NCBI GenBank assembly: GCA_018402485.1
Contig: JAGYIY010000002.1
Location: forward strand, 558,001 to 622,000
Reading direction: 5' to 3'
From: Roseivirga sp.
Lineage (GTDB): Bacteria; Bacteroidota; Bacteroidia; Cytophagales; Cyclobacteriaceae
Length of the DNA: 64,000 nt
The stretch's first letter is position 1, and every line of letters begins with the position of its first letter. Made by a program: the position numbers and the translations under genes. The notes under the pieces are model-generated. The model searched no databases. It saw only the letters and a list, made by a program, of their open reading frames with translations, and was not told where the DNA came from. This document shows, piece after piece, positions 44,819 through 54,571 of this stretch.

Positions 44819-46456
44819 ATGAACGATAATCATATTTTTAAAAATTTAAAGAACGATCTTCCGGCGGGTCTAGTTGTCTTTTTAGTTGCTGTTCCACTCT
44901 GTTTGGGAATTGCCTTAGCATCCGGAGCTCCACTTTTTTCAGGTATCATTGCCGGTATAGTCGGCGGGATATTGGTCACCATTTTTAGTGGGTCTAGCTT
45001 AGGAGTGAGTGGTCCTGCGGCAGGCTTAGCTGTTATTGTTCTTGCTGCTATTGAAGAGCTCGGCTCCTACGAAGTTTTCTTAGTAGCCGTTATGATTGGT
45101 GGAGCCATACAGATTTTATTAGGCATTGGTCGCGCGGGAATCATCGGTTATTATTTCCCAACCTCCGTCATTAAAGGGATGTTAGCCGCCATCGGTATCA
45201 TTATTTTCCTGAAGCAAATACCACATGCATTTGGATATGATGCAGACCCTGAAGGGGACATGAGTTTTGTTCAGGTAGATGGTGAAAACACGTTTAGTGA
45301 GTTGATCAATATGATTAATTTCATCAGTCCGGGGGCCCTCCTCATTGCTTCCCTTTCTTTAATTATACTTATTATATGGGAACAACCTTTTATCAAGCGG
45401 ATAAAAATATTTGAAATTGTACAAGGTCCTTTGGTGGTCGTTACTTTGGGCATCGTACTTGGCATGGTGCTGCAAGGATCTGATTTTGGTATTGCAGCGG
45501 AGAACATGGTGAATTTACCCGTATCAGATAGTTTAGCAGGGTTTGCAGGACAATTTACTTTGCCTGATTTCAGTGGTATCACCCAGTCTGGAGTGTGGGT
45601 AGTTGGAGTTACCATTGCCATTGTTGCCAGTTTAGAAACCCTACTAAGCGTTGAAGCTACTGACAAACTAGATCCTCAAAAAAGAGTAACCCCAACCAAT
45701 AGAGAATTAAGAGCGCAGGGTATTGGCAACATGGTCTCCGGTTTAATTGGAGGATTACCTGTCACGCAAGTGATTGTAAGAAGTTCTGCCAATATTCAAT
45801 CTGGTGGTAAGACTAAAATGGCCTCCCTAATTCATGGAATCATGTTGTTTTTGGCTGTTTTACTTATCCCTAATCTTTTGAATAAAATACCCCTAGCAAG
45901 TTTGGCAGCTATACTTATGGTTGTGGGATATAAATTAGCCAAACCTTCTTTGTTTAAAGAAATGTATTCCAAAGGATTACTACAATTCATACCTTTTGTC
46001 GTGACCATTGTAGCCATTGTTTTTACTGACTTATTAGTAGGTATTGGTATTGGTATGACTGTAGCCATTTTCAATATATTAATGAAAAACCTCAAAAATC
46101 CCTATGTACTTAAAGAAACACATGATGCCACTAATGAGCATTACCGAATCGTTTTATCAGAACAAGTTACATTTTTAAATAAAGCACAAATTCTGAAGCA
46201 ATTAAACAACATCCCTGACGGAGCTGAAGTGCTGATTGATGCCTCGAAATGTGTCTTTATAGAACATGATGTTATTGAAATTATAGATGATTTTCGTGAA
46301 AGTGCTCAGTATCGCGACATCAAATTAAAGATATACGATATGGAACATCTTAACCTAGGTAACTATCAATTAAATTTTAACCCACACATGATTGGGAAAC
46401 AAGAGTTGAACCAAATGCCACCGGAAGAACAGCTTGTGGTAACGGCGCCCAAATAG
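44819..46456 (+). CDS. SulP-family anion transporter (sulfate/bicarbonate type)
   Basis: Integral-membrane anion transporter of the SLC26/SulP family, 545 residues. The N-terminus NDLPAGLVVFLVAVPLCLGIALASGAP and the following GIIAGIVGGILVTIFSGSSLGVSGPAAGLA are diagnostic. About 12 hydrophobic segments reach to residue ~420, followed by a cytoplasmic STAS domain (about 430-520, with VLIDASKCVFIEHDVIEIIDDF). Bacterial members carry sulfate, bicarbonate or dicarboxylates. No carbonic anhydrase gene is next to it, so the substrate remains open. Confidence 0.92.
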   Translation: MNDNHIFKNLKNDLPAGLVVFLVAVPLCLGIALASGAPLFSGIIAGIVGGILVTIFSGSSLGVSGPAAGLAVIVLAAIEELGSYEVFLVAVMIGGAIQILLGIGRAGIIGYYFPTSVIKGMLAAIGIIIFLKQIPHAFGYDADPEGDMSFVQVDGENTFSELINMINFISPGALLIASLSLIILIIWEQPFIKRIKIFEIVQGPLVVVTLGIVLGMVLQGSDFGIAAENMVNLPVSDSLAGFAGQFTLPDFSGITQSGVWVVGVTIAIVASLETLLSVEATDKLDPQKRVTPTNRELRAQGIGNMVSGLIGGLPVTQVIVRSSANIQSGGKTKMASLIHGIMLFLAVLLIPNLLNKIPLASLAAILMVVGYKLAKPSLFKEMYSKGLLQFIPFVVTIVAIVFTDLLVGIGIGMTVAIFNILMKNLKNPYVLKETHDATNEHYRIVLSEQVTFLNKAQILKQLNNIPDGAEVLIDASKCVFIEHDVIEIIDDFRESAQYRDIKLKIYDMEHLNLGNYQLNFNPHMIGKQELNQMPPEEQLVVTAPK

Positions 46457-46507
46457 CCTATCGAAAAGCATACTGAAAATTATCCAAACAAGGATGCTGA
46501 AGAAGTA

Positions 46508-46539
46508 TTGGAAAATTAACATTAAAATACCTACATTTG
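46508..46539 (+). promoter_or_regulatory. Promoter of the DUF177-rpmF operon
   Basis: TTG (46508-46510), 21 bases, then TACATTTG (46532-46539). It supports the GTG start at 46564, because the transcript would begin near 46545, inside the longest possible frame. Confidence 0.6.
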
Positions 46540-46563
46540 CATCCCGTTTTGAATGAAAAGGTT

Positions 46564-47088
46564 GTGAAAGAATTGAGGCCATACGATATACATATCTATA
46601 AGCTTACCAATGGAGTTCATGAGTTCGATTTCAAAATAGATCAAACGTTCTTTGCTTTGTTCGAAAATTCATTGATTGAAAAAGGTGAGGTAGGTGTTCA
46701 TGTAACCTTAGACAAAACCGATCGCATGATTCAAACCCAATTTCATTTTGAAGGGAGCATTCAACTGGTTTGTGATAGAAGCTTGGAAACTTTCGATTGG
46801 CCTTTACGCTTTGATGAATTGATGATTTACAAGTTTGGAGAGGAAAGCAAAGAACTTTCGGAAGATGTTGCAATCATTCCAAAAGAAACCCAGACACTCA
46901 ATGTGGCTCATATGATTCACGAGTATTTGTGCCTAGGCATTCCGATGAAAAAACTTCATCCTAAATTTGAGAATGGAGACCTAGCAGAGGGTGGAGAAGT
47001 AATATTCTCATCTGAACGAAAAAGTAAAGAAGCAAAAGTAAGCGACCCGAGGTGGGACGCATTAAAAAAATTGACAAATAAAAAATAG
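46564..47088 (+). CDS. DUF177 (YceD-like) protein
   Basis: A 174-residue protein of the DUF177 family, commonly encoded just before rpmF and linked to 23S rRNA metabolism. The start is GTG at 46564, fitting both the promoter and the family N-terminus (KELRPYDIHIYKLTNGVHEFDF). A central FEGSIQLVCDRSLETFDWPL segment includes the conserved CDR motif; the second Cys pair of some members is absent. The C-terminal SDPRWDALKKLTNKK is the most conserved block. It lies 23 bases before rpmF. Confidence 0.88.
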   Translation: MKELRPYDIHIYKLTNGVHEFDFKIDQTFFALFENSLIEKGEVGVHVTLDKTDRMIQTQFHFEGSIQLVCDRSLETFDWPLRFDELMIYKFGEESKELSEDVAIIPKETQTLNVAHMIHEYLCLGIPMKKLHPKFENGDLAEGGEVIFSSERKSKEAKVSDPRWDALKKLTNKK

Positions 47089-47111
47089 CGTAAGCATAAA
47101 ACCAATAAGAA

Positions 47112-47303
47112 ATGGCGCATCCTAAAAGAAAAATTTCAAGAACTCGCAGAGACAAGCGTAGAACGCATAAAAAATTAACAGCTAAGCAATTAGCGGTTTG
47201 TCCCACAACTGGAGAGCTACATTTACCTCACAGAGCTTTTTGGCACGAAGGTAAATTATACTACAAAGGTAAAGTAGTAATAGAAAAAGAAGTATTGGCT
47301 TAA
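47112..47303 (+). CDS. rpmF: 50S ribosomal protein L32
   Basis: A 63-residue ribosomal protein with the standard N-terminus ([20 protein letters not shown]) and the family core [14 protein letters not shown]. Only one Cys remains, so the zinc-binding ribbon is not formed (the Cys-minus type). It is followed by a strong terminator, which separates rpmF from fabH. Confidence 0.97.
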   Translation: MAHPKRKISRTRRDKRRTHKKLTAKQLAVCPTTGELHLPHRAFWHEGKLYYKGKVVIEKEVLA

Positions 47304-47323
47304 GTTTGATCTCAAAGCCGTTC

Positions 47324-47360
47324 AATGCTCCTGTATAGCTATGCGGGAGCATTTTTCTTT
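47324..47360 (+). terminator. Intrinsic terminator of rpmF
   Basis: A 10-bp stem (47324-47333 with 47344-47353, AATGCTCCTG with CGGGAGCATT, one T-G pair) and a 10-base loop, followed by TTTTCTTTT. Confidence 0.9.
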
Positions 47361-47460
47361 TACTCACAACACCACTTAGCAAACTACTTGGTTCGTAATT
47401 AAAGTATAATACTGTTATATTGGCCATTATTTTATTGCACTTACATAGCTTAAGCATTCC

Positions 47461-48456
47461 ATGAACCGTATCAGTGCCCAAATTTCCGGTATCCAAGGCT
47501 TTGTACCAGATTTTGTTCTTAGCAACAAAAAATTAGAAAGCATGGTAGATACCAACGATGAGTGGATTACCTCTCGAACAGGAATAAAAGAAAGAAGAAT
47601 ACTTAAAGGAGAAAACCAAGGCGCCTCAGTAATGGGTATAGCTGCGGTTAAAGGCTTATTGGAGAAAACAGATACCGATGCCAACGACATTGATCTACTC
47701 ATTTGCGCTACCACCACACCCGATATGGTTTTCCCTGCTACGGCCAATATCATTGCAGATGGTGTAGGTGCAAAAAAAGCTTTTGGCTACGATTTACAGG
47801 CCGCATGCTCAGGCTTTCTATTTGCTCTTACCACAGGCGCTCAGTTTATTGAGACAGGAAAATACAAAAAAGTAGTCGTAGTAGGTGTGGATAAAATGTC
47901 ATCTATTGTCGATTATACTGATAGAACCACTTGTATCATTTTTGGAGATGGCGGCGGTGCTGTTTTGTTGGAACCCAACACAGAAGGATATGGAGTATTG
48001 GATTCTATTTTAAGATCAGATGGTTCAGGAGCACCACATTTGCATATGAAAGCGGGAGGAAGCAGAAAGCCAGCTACAGCTAAAACCATTGCAAACAAAG
48101 AACATTTTGTTTATCAAGAAGGAGCAGCAGTATTTAAATTTGCTGTCACCAACATGGCAGATGTTGCTCAAGAAATTATGGAGAAAAACGACCTGAGGTC
48201 TGAAGATATTCGTTACTTGGTGCCACATCAAGCCAATAAAAGAATTATTGATGCTACCGCTAAAAGAATGGGTATAGGAGAAGATAAGGTAATGCTCAAT
48301 ATTCACAAATACGGAAATACCACTAGTGCCACAATTCCGCTTTGCTTATGGGATTATGAGAAAGAATTAAAGAAAGGCGATAACCTTATTCTAGCCTCTT
48401 TTGGTGGAGGATTTACGTGGGGTTCCGTTTGGGTAAAATGGGCCTATGACGCATAA
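47461..48456 (+). CDS. fabH: 3-oxoacyl-ACP synthase III
   Basis: Condenses acetyl-CoA (or branched acyl-CoA) with malonyl-ACP to start fatty-acid synthesis. The 331 residues hold the Cys-His-Asn triad: Cys116 in [10 protein letters not shown], His in [10 protein letters not shown] and Asn in [12 protein letters not shown]. Substrate-loop motifs [17 protein letters not shown] and VVGVDKMSS are normal. It begins a fabH-efp-accB-accC run. A fair -7-like sequence (TATATTGG near 47416) lies upstream. Confidence 0.95.
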   Translation: MNRISAQISGIQGFVPDFVLSNKKLESMVDTNDEWITSRTGIKERRILKGENQGASVMGIAAVKGLLEKTDTDANDIDLLICATTTPDMVFPATANIIADGVGAKKAFGYDLQAACSGFLFALTTGAQFIETGKYKKVVVVGVDKMSSIVDYTDRTTCIIFGDGGGAVLLEPNTEGYGVLDSILRSDGSGAPHLHMKAGGSRKPATAKTIANKEHFVYQEGAAVFKFAVTNMADVAQEIMEKNDLRSEDIRYLVPHQANKRIIDATAKRMGIGEDKVMLNIHKYGNTTSATIPLCLWDYEKELKKGDNLILASFGGGFTWGSVWVKWAYDA

Positions 48457-48475
48457 CTAAAAATTTAAATTACAG

Positions 48476-49039
48476 ATGGCAACAACTTCAGATATAAAAA
48501 ACGGACTTTGCATCGTACACAACAATGATCTTTACATGGTGATTGATTTTCAACACGTTAAGCCAGGTAAGGGACCTGCTTTTGTCAGAACAAAACTCAA
48601 AAATATAAAAACAGGTAAGGTTGTAGATAACACCTTCTCTGCCGGGCATAAAATTGAAACAGCCAGGGTAGAAAAAAGAACACATCAGTTTTTGTATAAG
48701 GATGATTTTGGTTTTCACTTTATGAATGCCGACACCTACGAACAAGTAATGATTGAAAAAACCATGATTGAATCTCCAGACCTCATTAAAGATGGACAAG
48801 AAGTAGATATCTTGTATCATGCAGAAAAAGAGATCGCACTTACTTGTGAATTACCTGCCTATGTGGAGTTGGAAATTACCTATACAGAACCAGGTCTGAA
48901 AGGTGATACAGCAACAAATGCAACCAAGCCTGCGACTTTAGAAACAGGTGCTGAAATTCAAGTACCTTTGTTCATCAATCAAGGAGATAAAATTAAAGTA
49001 GACACCAGAGCGCGCGCCTATGGCGAACGCGTGAAATAA
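48476..49039 (+). CDS. efp: Translation elongation factor P
   Basis: Relieves ribosome stalling at polyproline. The 187 residues form three beta-barrel domains. The tip loop is PGKGPAFVRTKL, with Lys32 as the residue that interacts with the P-site tRNA, so this is the Lys type, not the rhamnosylated Arg type. The C-terminal signature begins GAEIQVPLFINQGDKIKVDTR. It is 19 bases after fabH and 12 bases before accB. Confidence 0.97.
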   Translation: MATTSDIKNGLCIVHNNDLYMVIDFQHVKPGKGPAFVRTKLKNIKTGKVVDNTFSAGHKIETARVEKRTHQFLYKDDFGFHFMNADTYEQVMIEKTMIESPDLIKDGQEVDILYHAEKEIALTCELPAYVELEITYTEPGLKGDTATNATKPATLETGAEIQVPLFINQGDKIKVDTRARAYGERVK

Positions 49040-49051
49040 AATGACCAGATT

Positions 49052-49522
49052 ATGAATCCAAAAGAAATTAAAAACATGATTGACTTCATTGCAAAGACAG
49101 GTTTGGCAGAAGTTAATATTGAAACAGAAGCTTTCAAAATCGAAGTTAAAAGGGAAACTGAGCAGAAGGTGGTAAGTGCTGCCCCAGCACCCTTCGCAGC
49201 ACCGGCACCAAGCCCAGCTGCTCCTACTCCAGCCCCTGAAGTTGCAAAAGCAGAACAAAAAGCGAGTGACTCATCCGGTAATTACATTGAAGTAAAATCA
49301 CCTATGATTGGTACCTTTTACCGTGCGCCCAAACCTGAGGACCCGCCATTTGCCGGTGTAGGTGACACCATCGAGGCAGGAGACAAGGTCTGTATCATTG
49401 AAGCCATGAAGCTATTCAATGAAATAGAATCAGAAGTATCTGGAAAAATCGTGAAGGTACTGGTAGAAAATGCATCACCCGTAGAGTACGATCAGCCTTT
49501 ATTTCTTATTGATCCTGCTTAA
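49052..49522 (+). CDS. accB: Biotin carboxyl carrier protein of acetyl-CoA carboxylase
   Basis: A 156-residue biotin carrier. A short N-terminal helical domain (1-35) is followed by a Pro/Ala-rich linker (about 44-66) and the biotinyl domain (about 78-156). The biotin site is Lys120 in EAMKLFN. It works with AccC, encoded 38 bases downstream, and is modified by the BirA encoded at 59242-60048. Confidence 0.96.
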   Translation: MNPKEIKNMIDFIAKTGLAEVNIETEAFKIEVKRETEQKVVSAAPAPFAAPAPSPAAPTPAPEVAKAEQKASDSSGNYIEVKSPMIGTFYRAPKPEDPPFAGVGDTIEAGDKVCIIEAMKLFNEIESEVSGKIVKVLVENASPVEYDQPLFLIDPA

Positions 49523-49560
49523 TCAGGTTTACATTTTATTTTCACTCAAACCCCATTGCT

Positions 49561-50904
49561 GTGTTCAAGAAAATATTAATCGCCAATAGAGGAGAAATTG
49601 CCCTACGTATCATTAGAACATGCAAGGAAATGGGCATCCAAACCGTTGCTGTGTATTCTTCTGCAGACAAAGACAGTTTACATGTCCGTTTTGCTGATGA
49701 AGCGGTAAACATTGGTCCTGCTCCTTCCAATGCCTCTTATTTAAAAATACCTCACATCATTTCTGCAGCTGAAATTACCAATGCAGATGCCATTCACCCA
49801 GGCTACGGATTCTTATCTGAAAATGCTGAGTTTTCACGCGTTTGTGAAGAATATGGAATTAAGTTCATTGGTGCAAGTGCAGAAATGATTGACAAAATGG
49901 GTGATAAAGCTACTGCCAAAGCTACAATGAAAGCGGCAGGAGTTCCCACAATTCCCGGGTCTATTGGACTGGTCGCTTCCGTAGAAGAAGGTATCAAATT
50001 GGCCAATGAAATCAAATATCCTGTGATTTTAAAGGCAACAGCTGGTGGTGGTGGCCGCGGTATGCGGATTGTCAAAAACAATAGTGAGTTCCAAAAAGCT
50101 TGGGACGATGCTAAAATGGAATCTGCAGCTGCATTTGGAAACGATGGCCTGTACCTCGAAAAATTTGTAGAAGAACCCAGACATGTTGAAATACAGATCA
50201 TTGGTGATAGCAATGGAAAAGCCTGTCATTTATCGGAAAGAGATTGTTCCATTCAAAGAAGGCATCAAAAACTATTAGAAGAAACCCCATCTCCTGCAGT
50301 CAATCAAGCACTTCGAGATAAAATGGGTGAAGCAGCGGTAAAAGCGGCAGAAGCCATCAAATATGAAGGCGCAGGAACCGTTGAATTTCTATTGGATAAG
50401 CACGGTGATTTCTTTTTTATGGAAATGAATACACGAATACAGGTCGAACACCCCATTACAGAAGAAGTCACAGACTTTGATTTAATCAAAGAACAAATTA
50501 AAGTGGCTGCAGGCATTCCCATTTCAGGAAAAAACTACTATCCAAAATTATTCGCCATGGAATGCCGGATCAATGCCGAGGATCCCAACCATGGATTTAG
50601 ACCCTCACCGGGAAAAATCACGAATTTGCACTTACCAGGAGGTCATGGCGTGCGCATCGACAGCCACGTGTATGCAGGCTACACCATTCCACCCAATTAC
50701 GATTCAATGATTGCTAAATTGATAGTGAGTGGACAGTCCAGAGAAGAAGTAGTGACTCGTATGAAAAGAGCTTTAGAAGAATTTGTGATTGAAGGAGTAA
50801 AGACAACCATCCCATTTCACATTAAACTTATGAGCGATGAGAAGTTTAAGTCAGGTCATTTTACTACCAAGTTTTTAGAGGACTTCGATTTTACTGACTT
50901 GTAA
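49561..50904 (+). CDS. accC: Biotin carboxylase subunit of acetyl-CoA carboxylase
   Basis: ATP-dependent carboxylation of biotin on AccB. The 447 residues start at a GTG and comprise a biotin-carboxylase N domain ([23 protein letters not shown]), the ATP-grasp with glycine loop GGGGRGMRI, the catalytic [11 protein letters not shown], and a C-terminal domain (ECRINAEDP). [16 protein letters not shown] is standard. The next gene, a carbamoyltransferase, begins 6 bases after the stop, so it is probably on the same transcript. Confidence 0.97.
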   Translation: MFKKILIANRGEIALRIIRTCKEMGIQTVAVYSSADKDSLHVRFADEAVNIGPAPSNASYLKIPHIISAAEITNADAIHPGYGFLSENAEFSRVCEEYGIKFIGASAEMIDKMGDKATAKATMKAAGVPTIPGSIGLVASVEEGIKLANEIKYPVILKATAGGGGRGMRIVKNNSEFQKAWDDAKMESAAAFGNDGLYLEKFVEEPRHVEIQIIGDSNGKACHLSERDCSIQRRHQKLLEETPSPAVNQALRDKMGEAAVKAAEAIKYEGAGTVEFLLDKHGDFFFMEMNTRIQVEHPITEEVTDFDLIKEQIKVAAGIPISGKNYYPKLFAMECRINAEDPNHGFRPSPGKITNLHLPGGHGVRIDSHVYAGYTIPPNYDSMIAKLIVSGQSREEVVTRMKRALEEFVIEGVKTTIPFHIKLMSDEKFKSGHFTTKFLEDFDFTDL

Positions 50905-50910
50905 AAAGTC

Positions 50911-52767
50911 ATGAGGATATTAGGAATTTCAGCTTATTACCATGACGCTGCTGCAGCTCTCATTAAAGATGGGGAAATCATAGCTGCCGCACAAGAAGAA
51001 CGTTTTACACGAATAAAACATGATGCCTCTTTTCCAGCTCATTCCATTGCATTTTGTTTGAATTTTGAAGGTATAGAAATGGCACAATTAGATGCCATTG
51101 TTTTTTACGATAAACCACTCTTGAAATTCGAAAGATTACTTGAAACCTATTATTCCTTCGCCCCAAAAGGTATTTCATCTTTTATACTGTCTATGCCTAT
51201 ATGGCTGAAAGAAAAAATGTTTTTGAAAAAACTCATCAAAGAAGAACTCCTTAAAATAGGTCATTTCAACGATTCAAAAACAGCACTTCTTTTCTCTGAA
51301 CATCATCTATCTCATGCAGCGAGTGCATTTTATCCTTCTAAATTTAATGAGGCAGCTATTCTAACCATAGATGGTGTGGGTGAATGGGCTACAGCTTCCA
51401 TAAGCCACGGAAAAGAACAAAGTATCAAACTCATTAATGAGCTCAAATTCCCTCATTCCCTAGGCCTTCTTTATTCAGCATTTACCTACTACTTAGGGTT
51501 TAAAGTTAATTCAGGTGAATATAAATTAATGGGCTTAGCACCTTATGGAAATGATGGAGAACAAACAAACCACTTTATAAAGATCATTAAAGAGAATCTA
51601 GTTCATATCTATAACGATGGATCAATTTGGTTAAACCAATATTATTTCAATTATGCAACGGGTTTGCGTATGGCAAAAGATAAAAGGTGGAAGGATCTAT
51701 TTGGTTTCGAAAGAAAAAATCCAGAAAGTGAGTGGTTACAACATCACTGTAATTTGGCCTTAGCAATACAAAGAATTACCGAAGAAATTGTGCTGAAGAT
51801 GGCCGTTACTGCAAAGTCTTCAACAGGTGCTAAAAACCTATGCTTAGCAGGAGGTGTAGCACTCAATTGTGTAGCTAACGGTAAACTTTTAACGAAAGGC
51901 ATCTTCGAAAATATTTTTATACAGCCTGCCTCCGGAGATGCTGGAGGTGCGATTGGCGCTGCTTTGGCAGCCTACCACATCTCATTCAAAAATCCACGTT
52001 TACCTACGAGTAACGACGGAATGAAAGGAGCATTCTTAGGACCCTATTTTGAAAAAAAGGATGTACAAAAACTGATGCATAAATTTGATGCAAAAAGTGA
52101 ATATTTCGATTCTTTTCAATCACTTGCCGAAAATATCGCCAATCATCTTGCCGAAGGCAAGGTAGTTGGTTGGATGCAGGGTCGTATGGAATTTGGCCCA
52201 AGAGCCTTAGGAAACAGAAGCATTCTTGGTGATCCAAGGAACCCTGAAATGCAAAAAAAACTCAACCTAAAAATCAAATACCGTGAGTCTTTTCGACCAT
52301 TTGCTCCTTCCGTTCTGACTAAAGATGCAAAAACGTTCTTCGAAATGAAAACGGATTCACCATACATGCTCCTTGTACATACTTTAAAAGAAAAGTATCT
52401 AAAAGAAAAATCATTGAACTTCGACAGTCTAAGCATAAAAGAAAAACTTTATCAGGAGCGATCGAAATTACCAGCCATTACACATGTTGATAACACAGCT
52501 CGAATCCATACCGTAGATGAATCCATTCAACCTGAATTCCATCAGCTGCTCATGGCGTTTAAAAACATCACAGGGGTTGGTTTGTTAGTAAATACTAGTT
52601 TTAATGTTCGAGGGGAGCCCATAGTTTGTACACCTGAAGATGCCTACAAATGTTTTATGAATACAGAAATGGATTTACTCGTAATCGATAATTTTGTTTT
52701 TAACAAATCACAACAACCCAAGCTCAGAGTTGAAAAAGAATACAACGTGAATTTTCCACTTGATTAA
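50911..52767 (+). CDS. NodU/CmcH-family O-carbamoyltransferase
   Basis: Transfers carbamoyl from carbamoyl phosphate to a hydroxyl, usually of a sugar or secondary metabolite. The 618 residues have the two-domain structure. An N-terminal actin-like ATPase domain shows MRILGISAYYHDAAAALIKDG, EERFTRIKHD, HHLSHAASAFYPS and AILTIDGVGEWATAS. A C-terminal YrdC-like carbamoyl domain shows MEFGPRALGNRSILGDPR, RIHTVDES and NTSFNVRGEPIVCTPEDAY. It is followed by an SxtJ-like membrane gene, a pairing seen with other carbamoyltransferases, and by glycan genes. The acceptor is unknown. Confidence 0.9.
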   Translation: MRILGISAYYHDAAAALIKDGEIIAAAQEERFTRIKHDASFPAHSIAFCLNFEGIEMAQLDAIVFYDKPLLKFERLLETYYSFAPKGISSFILSMPIWLKEKMFLKKLIKEELLKIGHFNDSKTALLFSEHHLSHAASAFYPSKFNEAAILTIDGVGEWATASISHGKEQSIKLINELKFPHSLGLLYSAFTYYLGFKVNSGEYKLMGLAPYGNDGEQTNHFIKIIKENLVHIYNDGSIWLNQYYFNYATGLRMAKDKRWKDLFGFERKNPESEWLQHHCNLALAIQRITEEIVLKMAVTAKSSTGAKNLCLAGGVALNCVANGKLLTKGIFENIFIQPASGDAGGAIGAALAAYHISFKNPRLPTSNDGMKGAFLGPYFEKKDVQKLMHKFDAKSEYFDSFQSLAENIANHLAEGKVVGWMQGRMEFGPRALGNRSILGDPRNPEMQKKLNLKIKYRESFRPFAPSVLTKDAKTFFEMKTDSPYMLLVHTLKEKYLKEKSLNFDSLSIKEKLYQERSKLPAITHVDNTARIHTVDESIQPEFHQLLMAFKNITGVGLLVNTSFNVRGEPIVCTPEDAYKCFMNTEMDLLVIDNFVFNKSQQPKLRVEKEYNVNFPLD

Positions 52768-52780
52768 ACCAAAAAGTCGC

Positions 52781-53155
52781 ATGGTCAAAAAATCACTACT
52801 ACAAGAAAAGGAACTGAAAACGATTTTAGTCATAGTGATTGGTCTGTCAATTTTTTATCTCATCACAGATACTATTATTTTACTTTACATTGCCTTAGCT
52901 ATTGGCCTTTTCAGTTTGGCAATTCCTTACGTGGGTTTTGGTATCGTTTGGTTTTGGTTCAAGTTAGCACATGTACTGGGATGGATAAATTCCCGCATTA
53001 TCCTGAGTGTGGTATATTTTTTATTTCTAACTCCCATGGCATGGTTATACCGCCTTTCAAGAAAAGATGGATTGCAACTTAAGAAGCCAATAAAAACAAA
53101 TTTTAAGGAGCGTAATCACACCTATCTACCTAAGGACTTAGAAAACACTTGGTAA
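52781..53155 (+). CDS. SxtJ-like small membrane protein
   Basis: A 124-residue protein with three hydrophobic segments (about 14-34, 36-60 and 70-90). It resembles the SxtJ family, found beside carbamoyltransferases in saxitoxin and sugar-modification loci. The ATG at 52781 lies 13 bases after the carbamoyltransferase stop; a TTG at 52760 would overlap it. The C-terminus is hydrophilic (KDLENTW at the end). The small companion DUF5989 protein often found next is not present. The gene converges on the DUF3109 gene with 3 bases between. Confidence 0.72.
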   Translation: MVKKSLLQEKELKTILVIVIGLSIFYLITDTIILLYIALAIGLFSLAIPYVGFGIVWFWFKLAHVLGWINSRIILSVVYFLFLTPMAWLYRLSRKDGLQLKKPIKTNFKERNHTYLPKDLENTW

Positions 53156-53158
53156 AAA

Positions 53159-53722
53159 TCAGCCCATTTCTATTTCGTGGCAAAGCTCATTATACCAAGC
53201 TTCACCATATTTTCGGATCAAAGCATCTTTCAAAAATTTATAAACTGGTACGCCAAGCTCTTTTCCTAAAGTGCAAGCTGCTGAGCATATCTCCCATCGG
53301 TCGTAGTTGAGCGCCTCATAATGGTCGTATTTAGTCACACGAATGGGGTATAGTTCGCAAGAAATGGGTTTTTTAAACTGAGTTTTGCCATCGCGATAGG
53401 CTTGCTCTATCCCACACTTTAAAATACCTTTTTCATCGTAAACAGCAAAAGCACATTCCTTACCTCCTATAGTGGTTGTGGAATAATCCCCTTCATAATC
53501 TTTAATGTACAAGCCCTCTTTTTCAATTGCATCGAGTCCTTCATTAGACAAATATGGTTTTACATGTTCAAAGGCTTGTTCCAACTCTTTCAACTCATGC
53601 AGTTCTAGAGGAGCACCCAAATCACCCTCCACACAACAGGCCCCTTTACAGGCCTCAAGGTCACATACAAAAAGCTTTTCTTTAATGTCATCGCTGATGA
53701 CTGCATTTTCGACTAAAATCAT
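53159..53722 (-). CDS. DUF3109 family cysteine-rich protein
   Basis: A 187-residue Cys-rich protein of the DUF3109/YkgJ-like type. The N-terminus has [11 protein letters not shown], followed by two further Cys pairs (KECAF, LKCGIE) and CELYP and CSAAC near 125-150. This arrangement suggests metal or iron-sulfur binding. The function is not established. It is on the opposite strand between the carbamoyltransferase pair and the glycosyltransferase run. It may simply be a neighbour, as the family is widespread in Bacteroidota. Confidence 0.85.
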   Translation of the reverse strand: MILVENAVISDDIKEKLFVCDLEACKGACCVEGDLGAPLELHELKELEQAFEHVKPYLSNEGLDAIEKEGLYIKDYEGDYSTTTIGGKECAFAVYDEKGILKCGIEQAYRDGKTQFKKPISCELYPIRVTKYDHYEALNYDRWEICSAACTLGKELGVPVYKFLKDALIRKYGEAWYNELCHEIEMG

Positions 53723-53800
53723 ATCCTCTGTTTTTCGGCTTAAAGATAATGAACTGCTTATCTTATTGGTTCAAAATGCTAACTTTACCCCACATTATCT

Positions 53801-54571
53801 ATGTCTAAGCAGGTTAAAATTTCCGGGATTGTCATTACGTTCAATGAAGAAAAAAACATTGAGAGGTGTCTTCTTTCCATGCAAGGCATATGCGACGAAG
53901 TCATTGTAGTAGATTCTTACTCTTACGATAATACGAAGCATATAGCAGAAAGCTTAGGCGCAAAGGTGATTCAAAATGATTGGAAAGGCTTTTTAAATCA
54001 GAAGAATTTTGCTCAAGACAAGGCCACACATGATTTTGTTTTACAGCTAGACGCTGATGAGGTCTTATCAAAACAACTCCGAGCAAGCATTTTAGAGGTG
54101 AAAAAGGAATGGGAATATGACGGTTACTTCTTTCCACGATTCACCAATTACTGTGGTAAATGGATCAAACATTCCGGCTGGTACCCTGATGCCAAGCTGC
54201 GGCTTTACGATAAGAAAAAAGGGAAATGGGGAGGTTTAGACCCCCACCCTGAGGTCCGAATGAAAAATGACGGCTCGATTGGAAAACTAAAAGGGGACTT
54301 ACTGCATTACTCCTACAGCAGCTACGAAGACCATATTCATCGTTCTGCGGGCTATGCAAAGCAAGCAGCCCTTGCCATGCATCAATTGGGTAAACAATCA
54401 AGCTTATTTAAGCTGATTTTCAGTCCTTTCTATCGTTTTGTCCATGACTACTTTTTCAGAAGAGGCTTCCAGGATGGTTTCGAAGGTTATATTATTTGCA
54501 GAGCGTCAGCCTATTATACTTTTCTTAAGTATATGTATTTACGTTTGATTCAAAAAGGTAAAACCATCTAA
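53801..54571 (+). CDS. Glycosyltransferase family 2 (WaaE/LPS-type)
   Basis: A 256-residue GT-A fold glycosyltransferase. It shows ISGIVITFNEEKNIERCLLSM, CDEVIVVDSYSYDNT and the DXD-type LQLDADEVL (about 85-93). W-rich KWGGLDPHPEVRM and a C-terminal amphipathic helix region (FYRFVHDYFFRRGFQDGFEGY) resemble core LPS glycosyltransferases such as WaaE/KdtX. It shares the TAATG junction with the GT39 gene downstream, so translation is coupled. The sugar and acceptor are unknown. Confidence 0.85.
   Translation: MSKQVKISGIVITFNEEKNIERCLLSMQGICDEVIVVDSYSYDNTKHIAESLGAKVIQNDWKGFLNQKNFAQDKATHDFVLQLDADEVLSKQLRASILEVKKEWEYDGYFFPRFTNYCGKWIKHSGWYPDAKLRLYDKKKGKWGGLDPHPEVRMKNDGSIGKLKGDLLHYSYSSYEDHIHRSAGYAKQAALAMHQLGKQSSLFKLIFSPFYRFVHDYFFRRGFQDGFEGYIICRASAYYTFLKYMYLRLIQKGKTI

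Noticed and set aside
49803..50213. 136-residue frame antisense to accC
   Set aside because: It lies within the biotin carboxylase core, with no independent evidence of coding.
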